A DNA stretch of 21,021 nucleotides from Stentor coeruleus (Eukaryota; Ciliophora; Heterotrichea; Heterotrichida; Stentoridae). The translations under genes and the position numbers were made by a program. Of this stretch, positions 1 through 8,024 are shown piece after piece. The stretch is from contig MPUH01001208.1 in assembly GCA_001970955.1 (NCBI GenBank), positions 1-21,021 on the forward strand. The letters run 5' to 3'. The notes under the pieces were generated by a model. That model was not told the DNA's origin and did no database searches. It saw only the letters and a program-made list of their open reading frames with translations. Each line of letters starts with the position of its first letter. Within the stretch, counting starts at the first letter, position 1.

Positions 1-2053
1 TCTTTTCGATAGACACTAATTGCGTATTATGGAAATAATTCTTATACCAATACTCCATAACGTAAAATGGGTCTACATCTTTTTGAGGGTTTTTCTCATC
101 TAATATTAGGAAAGGTTTGAATATGTTGTTTATCTGTTGCTGTGGAGGTATGTTTCCTCCTGGTTTTAATAAATGCTCTTTGATAATTCCTCCAGCTTTT
201 TCATTAAATGCATCTTTTTGGAATATAGTTTCCCATATCACATTGCTTAAAGATTTATCTAATACATAAGAATAGTAACTACTTGCATAGTCAATAAAAT
301 GCTCGATACTACAAAACCATTTTCCTTGTAATTCTTGATATTCAAGATGCTTTTCAAATGAATTTAAAGCATTAGCTAATGAGTTTTCTGTATGAATGAG
401 TTGATCAAATATAGCGATACTAAGCTGAATGTGGTGAGAAAATGCTGGGAATTGGATGATTTCACTTGAATAATGATTGAAAAGCTCATGAGAAATAGGT
501 TGTTTTGAATCCTTATGTGTCGCCCAAGTCCTGACGAACTCATAATCAGTAATAAAATGTTCAAAAACATGTGAAGGGATTTCACCTAAATCCAATGGTA
601 CTCTTGTGCCCGAATACATCTGGAACTCCCCCTGACTAAAAATCGAATGTAAAGCATGGCCGAATTCATGATAAAATTCCTGCAGCATAGAAAACGATAT
701 CCCTTCTTTCTTTATATCCTCAATACTCATCCTAATACTATGAGCAATCTCTTCATTCTTAGCAAAATTACAAGACAACACCGCAACAGGTTTCTGAAAT
801 TTTTCTTCCCCACTTCTCGCACACACAATATTATATTTCGCTGCAGGAATTGGAGATTTTCCTTTTCTTTCAAACATATCCAAATACAAAACCCCGATTT
901 CTTTATGATTATTATCAAAAAAGTTTAATTTAATCAAATCATTACTCCAAGCTTCTTCAGAAGGACACATATCAATTTTAGTTGTAACTCTAAATATAAC
1001 TTTTAACAAAGAGCTTATACCTTCAAGAACATTATATATAGTAAAATAATTTTTAGCTGCATGAAAAGATGTATATTTAGGGAATTTTTCAGTCAATTGG
1101 GTTTCTAATATCATTTGTATATAATAAGGGATATCCCATGGTTCTAAAGATACTGGGTTAAATCTGGATTTTTGTTCTTCAAGAGCTTTTTTATCTAAAA
1201 GTAGGGCATATTCATTTTCTAATTTCCATTTAAGATGATCATGACATTTAAAAAGTTTGGTTAAAAGGTCATCTGGGTTTATAGGAAAGCTTTGATAATT
1301 CAGAGTAAAAGATGAGAAATTTGCATAGCCAAGTTCTTTTGAGAATTTATGCCGAGTTTCAATAAGTTTTTCGAGTATTTTATCGTTTTCTGGGGCAAAT
1401 GAGCATATTTTTGTGAAGAGTTTTTTACGTAAACTCGGTTTATCACACATGTTAATTGATGAGATCAGCTGGGATTTACTGAATAAAATATTAGTTGATG
1501 GGGAATAAATATCACCTTGGCGTTCTGGACGATATTTATTTGGTATTCCTTCAAGTTCTTTAAAATCAACTTCTATTTCTGCTTTATAGTTGTGGATGTT
1601 AAATGAAAATTCTGATTGAAGTCGTTGAATATCAAGTGAGGTTGATGATGTGTTAGAAATACCTTCTTTTTCTAAATCACGAAGTAAGTTGTTAGTGAAA
1701 AATTGTTGGCTTGGGGTTAATGTTGACCATGATTCAGATGATTTTAAGTCTTGGACTGATTTTTGGATTTTTTTATCGTGATTGAGACTGTCGTAAACTT
1801 CAAACATTTTGTCTTGGATATGATAAGCTACTTTTTTCCAATCTTCGTTTGGGAAAAGCTCAGTTATAGCTTGAGCTGTGTCTGCTGTAATTGAACAAAT
1901 ATTACTGATTTCATCTATTTTATGTAGTAGATCAAGACTTGGTGGAAGGGTGTAGACTGTTTGTTTTAGTTCTTGGACTTGGCTTACTGTATGATGATAT
2001 AGAGTTGCCAGGTCTTGAACCCTTTTTAATGAACTCAATCCAAACTTTCCCAT
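1..2053 (-). CDS. Mitochondrial intermediate peptidase-like M3 metalloprotease (3' end off window)
   Basis: The gene reads without interruption for 684 codons from the ATG at 2053 to the window edge, so its last residues are missing. Visible signature: the zinc motif HEFGH at residues 462-466, continuing as ALHS, then GTR at 482-484 and the ExPS motif at 491-494, whose Glu491 is the expected third zinc ligand. A YYSYVLDK segment near 593-600 supplies the tyrosines that contact substrate in M3 enzymes. The GTR..LDL.E.PS spacing and the C-terminal part resemble MIPEP/Oct1, which removes an octapeptide from imported mitochondrial precursors after the main processing peptidase; thimet oligopeptidase is the alternative. 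Human MIPEP is about 713 residues, so little is missing. The N-terminus (MGKFGLSSLKR) is basic and could be a short mitochondrial targeting sequence; that is inference. It is divergently oriented to the coiled-coil gene starting at 2546. No intron is seen. Confidence 0.93.
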   Translation of the reverse strand, partial: MGKFGLSSLKRVQDLATLYHHTVSQVQELKQTVYTLPPSLDLLHKIDEISNICSITADTAQAITELFPNEDWKKVAYHIQDKMFEVYDSLNHDKKIQKSVQDLKSSESWSTLTPSQQFFTNNLLRDLEKEGISNTSSTSLDIQRLQSEFSFNIHNYKAEIEVDFKELEGIPNKYRPERQGDIYSPSTNILFSKSQLISSINMCDKPSLRKKLFTKICSFAPENDKILEKLIETRHKFSKELGYANFSSFTLNYQSFPINPDDLLTKLFKCHDHLKWKLENEYALLLDKKALEEQKSRFNPVSLEPWDIPYYIQMILETQLTEKFPKYTSFHAAKNYFTIYNVLEGISSLLKVIFRVTTKIDMCPSEEAWSNDLIKLNFFDNNHKEIGVLYLDMFERKGKSPIPAAKYNIVCARSGEEKFQKPVAVLSCNFAKNEEIAHSIRMSIEDIKKEGISFSMLQEFYHEFGHALHSIFSQGEFQMYSGTRVPLDLGEIPSHVFEHFITDYEFVRTWATHKDSKQPISHELFNHYSSEIIQFPAFSHHIQLSIAIFDQLIHTENSLANALNSFEKHLEYQELQGKWFCSIEHFIDYASSYYSYVLDKSLSNVIWETIFQKDAFNEKAGGIIKEHLLKPGGNIPPQQQINNIFKPFLILDEKNPQKDVDPFYVMEYWYKNYFHNTQLVSIEK

Positions 2054-2545
2054 TTTATAATAGCTTATTACTAAATATATTCAAGATAGTTGGAGAGAAT
2101 AAAAATTAAAACCTTGTTCTTATATTTAATTTCTAATTCCAATACAACAAAATCATCTTAAAAAATCATTACTAAAAACACCTTCCTCACTATCCTTTAT
2201 ATAAACTTTAATAAAATCCTTAATATTCAACTCATAAAAATACTGTTGATAATATATTCAAATTATAATAAGCCAAAACCCTTAAAACAAAAAATCAATT
2301 ACTACATAAAAACATACATTAAAACTTACATCCTTTACACAAAGCCTATCCCTAAATAATATCCTAAATCTTCTCTATTTACAATACAATTTCCCTTTCC
2401 CTTTCTCTTAACATATAAAATCTCAAAAGTTTATCATAATCAACCTCATTTACAAAGCAATCAATAATAAACCAAAAAAATCTTATCAAATCCTTAATAT
2501 AACATTTTTCTCAAACCTTCAACCCATATATAATAAAATAAGAAA
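2054..2545. promoter_or_regulatory. Divergent intergenic promoter region, C-rich on the plus strand
   Basis: This 492-bp spacer lies between two gene starts pointing outward, so it should carry both promoters. No open frame of note is present. The half next to the plus-strand gene is extremely C-rich and G-poor on that strand: positions 2341-2460 hold 30 C and 3 G by hand count. No clear TATA box or other named element can be singled out in such AT-rich DNA. Confidence 0.5.
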
Positions 2546-4126
2546 ATGAATTTAAAAATACGATCAGGCCCTGTATGTGATTCAAGATCATTTTCACAAA
2601 GACGAGCGCGAAGTGTGACTCCAGGACTCTATGGCCAGAAAAACAGCCGAATGAACTCAATAAATTGGGAAACATTTTTCAAGAATGAGAATGGCAAAAT
2701 TCCATATAACACCCCAGCTTTACCAGCAAACAGTGAAAAAGTCGAGTTTACAGCCCAGCTTAAGATATTGAAAAATCAGTTTAATAAAACCAAAAATCAG
2801 TGGAATATAATTGAATCAAGTTTGAACAAGACTAAAAATGAAGCTTTGAAAGTAGAAAACACAGAAAAAAACGCACTTGCTAAGATTAAATGCATGAAGG
2901 ATAAGGAAGAACTTCTGACTAAAAAGCTGGCAAAGATTAAGAAAGACTTTCAATTTAGTCTTGTTGACCATAACAGTTATTTGTATGTTAAACAGAGAAT
3001 GTACATCACTGGGATTTTTCTTGAGATCAAACTAAATGAATTTCGAGGAATGATTCATTATAATGACGAAAGACTTAAAGTTGAAGAAAGAAATATGATA
3101 AAAACTATCGACATAAACGACAAAACTCTAGAGAATTTAAAAAGCCTAAAATTTCACTATGAAAGTGATGACAGAAGGAGGAATCTTATTTCTAAGCAGC
3201 TTGATAAGGATCTTGGAGGAAAACAAGATCAGAACTGGAAGAGGGATGAGATGAAAAAACGAAGGTTAGAAATAATAGAAAAAGTGGCAAACGATGATAA
3301 AAACCAAAGAAATAATTTAATACGTGAAGGTTTGTTACTTCATAGATTATGGTCAAGGTTTTTGAATAACAAAAAGCAAAAAGAAACTCAGAAATTTTCA
3401 TATATAGACAAAGCATATGCCAGTATTCGTAGCCTAACAGGTATGTCTAACATTCATGAAGTTGTCCAAAAAATCCTAACAAGAGAAAACTCTTACAACT
3501 CCCTAATGAACATGATAATCGATAGTAAAAAAATATGTGAAAACTACCAACAACGCAACCTTGAACTTGAAGAAGACATGACCGCCATAATAGTCCGTGA
3601 AGAAGTCGAAAATCCATCAGCCCATCAAAATCTTCAAAAAAAAACCATAGCCAAACTTATGAAAACAATTTCTCGGGATAAAGAAAAATTATTCAAACTT
3701 CGAGCGGCAAGAAGTTTTGTTTTTGTTTGGATAAAAAACATTCTTAAAAAAATCAAAACTGATAATGACTCAATAAACTCACAAAGTATAACAATTATGT
3801 TTGCCTATCTTCAGGATTTTATAAAAACTAAAGCGAAAACTTATACTCCTCCGGTTACAGAAAAAATAGACTATGAAGTGGCGACTTTATATTCGCAGCA
3901 AACAAAAGAACAGTTTATGTTTAAATCAGAGAAAAAATATTTTGAAAGCACAGAAAATTTGAAAATTACAGACTTGGTATATTCAGAAGATGACTTGACT
4001 ATAGAAAAAAATCAGAAACTTCAACCTTCAGCTTATTATCATCATTATATTAGAAAAAATGATAATATTGATAGTATGTCTCCACTTGATAGGAATATTC
4101 GTAAAAAGCCTGTTAAAAAGCTCTGA
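2546..4126 (+). CDS. Coiled-coil protein, possible outer dynein arm docking-complex relative
   Basis: The product has 526 residues, is very rich in Lys and Glu, and has long predicted coiled-coil stretches at about 65-135, 165-250 and 320-385. The N-terminal 35 residues are basic and Ser/Arg-rich (SQRRARSVTPGLYG) and look disordered. The best family hint is at 290-310: YASIRSLTGMSNIHEVVQK, followed by a coil. It resembles the 'aTG..di.evv..f' segment of the CCDC63/CCDC114/CCDC151 (ODA1/ODA5/ODA10) proteins that anchor outer dynein arms on ciliary doublets. That assignment rests on one motif plus architecture and could be wrong; a generic centrosomal or basal-body coiled coil is the alternative. 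The ATG follows a C-rich, G-poor leader and there is no upstream in-frame extension. The stop is TGA. The gene converges on the next gene with 32 bp between stops. Confidence 0.75.
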   Translation: MNLKIRSGPVCDSRSFSQRRARSVTPGLYGQKNSRMNSINWETFFKNENGKIPYNTPALPANSEKVEFTAQLKILKNQFNKTKNQWNIIESSLNKTKNEALKVENTEKNALAKIKCMKDKEELLTKKLAKIKKDFQFSLVDHNSYLYVKQRMYITGIFLEIKLNEFRGMIHYNDERLKVEERNMIKTIDINDKTLENLKSLKFHYESDDRRRNLISKQLDKDLGGKQDQNWKRDEMKKRRLEIIEKVANDDKNQRNNLIREGLLLHRLWSRFLNNKKQKETQKFSYIDKAYASIRSLTGMSNIHEVVQKILTRENSYNSLMNMIIDSKKICENYQQRNLELEEDMTAIIVREEVENPSAHQNLQKKTIAKLMKTISRDKEKLFKLRAARSFVFVWIKNILKKIKTDNDSINSQSITIMFAYLQDFIKTKAKTYTPPVTEKIDYEVATLYSQQTKEQFMFKSEKKYFESTENLKITDLVYSEDDLTIEKNQKLQPSAYYHHYIRKNDNIDSMSPLDRNIRKKPVKKL

Positions 4127-4158
4127 ATACATTAAATTAATTATTGTAATCCTAAGGG
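4127..4158. other. 32-bp spacer between convergent stop codons
   Basis: Only 32 bp separate the TGA of the coiled-coil gene from the TAA of the minus-strand repeat-protein gene. Any 3' untranslated regions must therefore overlap each other or the opposite coding sequence. The spacer is AT-rich; no polyadenylation signal can be called with confidence. Confidence 0.6.
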
Positions 4159-5046
4159 TTATAGTACAGAATTCGCTAAGCTTTTATCGATTTTATTAGA
4201 AATCTCGTCTATTTTAGATAAAAACGCATTGAACCTGTTCTCGAGTTCCCCTTCAGGTTTTGTTCTCCTTTTGCTTTTGTTAATTCTTGGGGTGAAGATT
4301 TGGCGTTTTTTGCTTTCCTCTTCAACTCTTTTGCTTTTTTTCATCACATGTTCCTGCCAAATAATATTCCGTTCCTGGAAATCTACATCAAAATTTATTT
4401 TCGACTTGAACAACTTAGGTCTAAATGAACATTCTTCTAACTCTTTAACATGATTATTTTTTTTCAACTGCTCTTTTCTTTCTTCTATAGAGTTTTTCCA
4501 TTCTAAATGCCGTTCATAAATCCCAACACTCATATTTCTTATCTCACATTTTTCTATTACAGGTTCAAAAGTACATTCTTCAAGCATTTTATATTCTTGG
4601 ATATATTTTTTTTCCTCTTTTGTTTTTTGGATATTTTGTTTCCAATCAACTGTACGTTTGTATATTGGTTCAGTGATATCATATTTTTTTATATCTTTGT
4701 GAATTGGTATAGAAAAATGATTTAAACGTTCTTTTAATTCATATTGGGATTGGAGAGGTAAGTCTATTATGGCTTTTGAAACTTTTTCTGAGTTTGTTGT
4801 GAATCGTGTTGGGAATTGTTTTGGTTGTGTTACGGTTTTTTTAGATTTCGTTGAACTTCCTGTACATTTGGAATCGTTGGATTCTGGGGTTTGTATGGCG
4901 CTACGAGCTTTGAGCATTGCTTTTATTTGGTTTTTACGGGCGGAATATGCGATTTGGGCTTCTTCTTCGTTCATGTGGCTGTATGGGATTGAATTGGAAT
5001 CAGAGTTATTGTCGCTTAAAGGAGATATTTCTAAACCAGCTTCCAT
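4159..5046 (-). CDS. Repeat protein with three ER...W / CxFxP units
   Basis: The product has 295 residues and no named family that I can assign with certainty. After a Ser-rich, disordered N-terminus (1-90), three degenerate units of about 40-48 residues occur at roughly 128-166, 177-214 and 223-257. Each starts with a [YF].[KE]R...W pattern (IYKRTVDW, IYERHLEW, FQERNIIW), continues as a charged helix and ends in a proline-centred strand (CTFEPVIEK, CSFRPKLFK, IFTPRINKS). Such 'helix plus C.F.P.I' units are common in ciliate and flagellate proteins that I associate with the cytoskeleton or axoneme, but no specific function follows. The last unit has lost the Cys. The C-terminal 40 residues form a probable amphipathic helix. 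The stop is TAA. The upstream flank at 5061-5140 has 25 G and no C on the plus strand, that is, a C-rich leader for this gene. Confidence 0.85.
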   Translation of the reverse strand: MEAGLEISPLSDNNSDSNSIPYSHMNEEEAQIAYSARKNQIKAMLKARSAIQTPESNDSKCTGSSTKSKKTVTQPKQFPTRFTTNSEKVSKAIIDLPLQSQYELKERLNHFSIPIHKDIKKYDITEPIYKRTVDWKQNIQKTKEEKKYIQEYKMLEECTFEPVIEKCEIRNMSVGIYERHLEWKNSIEERKEQLKKNNHVKELEECSFRPKLFKSKINFDVDFQERNIIWQEHVMKKSKRVEEESKKRQIFTPRINKSKRRTKPEGELENRFNAFLSKIDEISNKIDKSLANSVL

Positions 5047-5674
5047 TATTCTTATTATTTTTGTTTGAGAATAGATAGTTAAGTTGAGGATGAAAATGTT
5101 GGAATGTGAGAGGAAGAAGTTTTTGTAGAAGAGGTTTTTATGATTATACTAAAATCCTAAAGTATTAATTTTACTAACTACTGTAAAACTATTGGGGTTA
5201 AAATATGAGTAACAAGATTTTAAATATTGCATTATTTAGGATTAAGAATAATCAGATTGTAATTGGGATGATAAAAATATTTTGATTTTTGTTAAAGCAT
5301 TTTCTTATAATAAAAAACATGACCTTATCAATCATCATCAATAAATATTCTTCTACGAAAATTTAACATCAATTTTAATATAAACTTAAATTTTCTTAAC
5401 CTCCTAATTTCCAATATCAAGCAAACTCTATCATCCAAACTAAAACTAACCTTTCAGCTTCCTTCTAAATCCTCATCCTCAATCAATTAATCATATATTC
5501 CCTTATTCAAAAACTTTCTAAAATATCAAAATCAAATAAAGCCCTGTCTAAATTTCACTACCCCGAAAATTTTCAAAAAACTCCAACAACATAAAAATCT
5601 CTTATCATAAAACCCTCAATCTCCACAAACTCTCCATACAAACTATCACATTTACCTTTATGTCTAGTTAGCTA
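5047..5674. other. Intergenic spacer with a C/G skew reversal
   Basis: No coding sequence was found in these 628 bp. They separate two minus-strand genes. Near the downstream gene's start the plus strand is G-only among G/C (25 G, 0 C at 5061-5140). Near RPS20's stop it is C-rich (34 C, 3 G at 5521-5640). The switch falls at about 5300. It presumably holds the 3' end of RPS20 and the promoter of the repeat-protein gene. Confidence 0.6.
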
Positions 5675-6043
5675 TTAAACGTCAGTAAAGTGTAATTCTA
5701 CTTCAACGCCAGGCTCAATAGTGAAGTCAGTGACTTTCTTGATATATTCAGCTGGGCAGATGAGGTTGACAACTCTTTTATGTATCCTCATCTCGAATCT
5801 ATCAAAAGTTTGCGTACCATTGCCACAAGGACTTCTTCTAACAGTAATTCTGAGTATTTTTGTTGGGTGCCTAACTGGTCCAACCACAGTCAAATTTTCT
5901 TTCTTTGCTGAAGCTACCAATTTAGATGTCATGCTTTCAAGTACCTCTAGCTTGGTTGAAGTCAGTGTAAAACGAATTTTTTGGGGCTTGGACTCAGCTT
6001 CGATTCCTTTCCCTTTGCCTTTTTCGTACGATGGATCTGCCAT
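5675..6043 (-). CDS. RPS20: 40S ribosomal protein S20 (uS10)
   Basis: The product is 122 residues and a near full-length match to eukaryotic RPS20 (119 residues in human). Diagnostic stretches: KIRFTLTS, GPVRHPTK, LRITVRRSPCGNGTQTFDRF, MRIHKRVV and the C-terminal IEPGVEVELHF. uS10 sits in the head of the small ribosomal subunit. The frame is open for three more codons upstream, but only to a GTG, so the ATG at 6043 (MADPSYEK) is the start. The N-terminal Lys/Gly tail (KGKGKG) lies in the part that is variable between species. No intron is present; the stop is TAA. As a highly expressed gene its flanks may best show the local promoter and terminator style: the leader side is C-rich on the coding strand and the trailer side G-rich. 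Confidence 0.98.
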   Translation of the reverse strand: MADPSYEKGKGKGIEAESKPQKIRFTLTSTKLEVLESMTSKLVASAKKENLTVVGPVRHPTKILRITVRRSPCGNGTQTFDRFEMRIHKRVVNLICPAEYIKKVTDFTIEPGVEVELHFTDV

Positions 6044-6711
6044 GCTAGCCACTCTTTATAAATGGTGGCCAAATAGTGAATCTGAGATATTAGGGATTTA
6101 GATTGATTTTGAAGGAGATTTTGATTTTTAAGAATCCTTGGTTTGGATAAAGCATTTGATAAGAAGAGGTTTGTTAATTTTTTGAGTTTATAGGATGATG
6201 AAGAGGATTAGGGGAAGGGAGTTGTGATATGAGAAATTTGTCTATTGAGAAAGGATTTTTGAAGTGTAAGAAATTTATGGAAACTTGTTGTTGGTTAAAA
6301 AAATACAGTTTGTTTATGATGTTTGACGTATTTTGTATGCAAGATATTGTAATTTTAAACATTTTAAAAGATTTGCAATGCTTTACAAGAAAATTCTAAT
6401 ATAAAAAGTCTGTCCCAGCCTAAAATATTGATAAAAAACACACGGTTTATCCAAAAAATCTCCATANAACGTATTTTGTATGCAAGATATTGCAATTGTA
6501 AACATTTTAAAAGATTTGCAATGCTTTACAAGAAAATTCTAATATAAAAAGTCTGTCCCAGCCTAAAATATTGATAAAAAACACACGGTTTATCCAAAAA
6601 ATCTCCATAAGCTTGAAAATCATAAGTTTTCTATTAAAAGCCTTAAAACTCATCCAAACTTCTCCTAAAAAACTCTAAATCTTCAATATTATTATAACTA
6701 TTTATAACATA
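6044..6711. other. Intergenic spacer containing a direct duplication
   Basis: The spacer lies between two minus-strand genes. The RPS20 leader side (6061-6180) has 30 G and 6 C on the plus strand. The MORN trailer side (6601-6710) has 22 C and 4 G. The centre is taken up by the 141-bp direct repeat described separately. A short minus-strand open frame inside it spans the repeat edge and shows no family resemblance, so it is not called. Confidence 0.6.
6326..6609. repeat. 141-bp direct duplication with an undetermined base at the junction
   Basis: Copy 1 spans 6326-6466 and copy 2 spans 6469-6609; both begin ACGTATTTTGTATGC and end ATCTCCATA. I see two differences between them (TTGTAATTTTAAAC versus TTGCAATTGTAAAC). 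An N sits at 6467 between the copies, the only ambiguous base in the window. Near-identity plus a lone N suggests a gap-closure or scaffold-join artefact, or two alleles placed in tandem, rather than an established biological repeat. It lies in non-coding DNA between RPS20 and the MORN gene. Confidence 0.95.
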
Positions 6712-7692
6712 TCACCCTTCCTGCCAGCTTATAAACTTTCCTTCATACCAAAACCCAATTTTTTTTACCCCCTCAATAACATATTCTCCCTTTCCATGTT
6801 GTTTCCCATTTTTCCACGATCCTCTCCATGAGTTCCCATCAGGCCAAAGCATTTCACCATACCCATGTTTTTTCCCACTATAATAATTCCCTCTATAATT
6901 CCTCCCATCTTTCCAAGTAAACTCTCCATATCCATCCATATGATTTTCTTTCCATCCACCTTCATAAATATTCCCTTCAAAGTCTACATATTTACCCAAA
7001 CCTTGAAATTTATTAGATTTCCAGTTTCCTATATATTTCGACCCATCAGTCCATTGATATTCTCCATATCCTTGTCTTTCACCTTTAAAAAACTCTCCAA
7101 TATAAGATGATTTATCAGGAAAAGTTAATTTTCCTAAGTTTTCATAAAGACAGTTAGAAAATTTCCCTATATACAAAGAGTGATCTTTTGTTATTTCTCT
7201 ACCTTCACCAATTATATCCCCATTAAGCCAGTCACCTTCTTGAATTTTGTCTGTATAAACTATTCGACCTTGGCCATTCCAAAGATCGTTGTGAAAATAT
7301 CCTTGAAACTTAAACTGTTTGTTTAGATGGATTAAAAGCCCTCTACCATCTTTAACTGTTGAATTTGATAAACATTCTCCTGTGTATACAAAAAAACCAT
7401 CTGGATCTTGGCCGATTAATGATGATGCTAATGTGTGTTTACGAGTAAAGTCTATATCATTAAAGTCTAGTAAAACTTTACTAATTTTACCATTTTCTGA
7501 TGTGAAGTAGTAGTTGTGTATGTATTGGAATTGACCAAATTCTTTATCCAGGTCAGTGGAATTTAGGTTTGATAGAATTTCGTTAGATTTTCTTAAGATT
7601 TCTTCTTCATCAAGATTGGAAATAGAGGGGTAAGGGTTAGTGGATTCTGGTTGAGATAAGAGTTTTGTGCAAACTGAAAGTGAAGAGCCCAT
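6712..7692 (-). CDS. MORN-repeat protein with N-myristoylation signature
   Basis: The product has 326 residues. Residues 103-320 form about nine consecutive MORN units (Y.G.W..G...G.G...): YTGECLSN at 103, FQGYFHND at 129, QEGDWLNG at 151, YIGKFSNC at 174, YIGEFFKG at 197, YIGNWKSN at 220, YEGGWKEN at 243, YRGNYYSG at 266 and WRGSWKNG at 289, then a partial YEGKF. MORN arrays bind membranes or act as scaffolds. The N-terminus MGSSLSVC fits an N-myristoyltransferase substrate (Gly2, Ser6) with Cys8 as a possible palmitoylation site, so attachment to plasma or alveolar membrane is a reasonable inference. Residues 10-100 carry no recognised domain. No kinase or histone-methyltransferase domain accompanies the repeats. 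The stop is TGA. Confidence 0.96.
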   Translation of the reverse strand: MGSSLSVCTKLLSQPESTNPYPSISNLDEEEILRKSNEILSNLNSTDLDKEFGQFQYIHNYYFTSENGKISKVLLDFNDIDFTRKHTLASSLIGQDPDGFFVYTGECLSNSTVKDGRGLLIHLNKQFKFQGYFHNDLWNGQGRIVYTDKIQEGDWLNGDIIGEGREITKDHSLYIGKFSNCLYENLGKLTFPDKSSYIGEFFKGERQGYGEYQWTDGSKYIGNWKSNKFQGLGKYVDFEGNIYEGGWKENHMDGYGEFTWKDGRNYRGNYYSGKKHGYGEMLWPDGNSWRGSWKNGKQHGKGEYVIEGVKKIGFWYEGKFISWQEG

Positions 7693-8024
7693 AATATGTT
7701 TATATTTTGGCTTTTGAGGATTTATTATAATAAATTATGATTTCTGGAGAAATTGATAAAAAATATTACTTTATGATAAAAAGTACATGACTTGATGTTT
7801 TTATATATTAAATTTGTGTCATATGTATTGACAGTTTATATATATTAATTATAAATGAATTCAAGGAATCTATATAAAATCCAAAAGTGATTTTACATCA
7901 TAAATCAACAAGTTTTAATATGATAAAAACCACATTGTAAAATTCCCAACATAAGTTTATTTTTAATCATATAAAAAAATAATTTATAGCAGTAATCAAA
8001 TTTACACTATACAAAATATTGTGA
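7693..8024. other. AT-rich intergenic spacer
   Basis: This 332-bp spacer between the MORN gene start and the CDK stop (both minus strand) is almost entirely A and T. No coding stretch, tRNA or clear repeat is visible. Skew is weaker here but keeps the same direction: G exceeds C on the plus strand beside the MORN start, and C exceeds G beside the CDK stop. Confidence 0.5.

Noticed and set aside
5675..6052. Longer RPS20 frame starting at 6052
   Set aside because: The codon at 6052 is GTG, not ATG; the first ATG in frame is at 6043 and gives the expected family length.
6174..6362. 62-codon minus-strand open frame near the duplication
   Set aside because: It crosses into the duplicated block, has low-complexity composition and no family resemblance.
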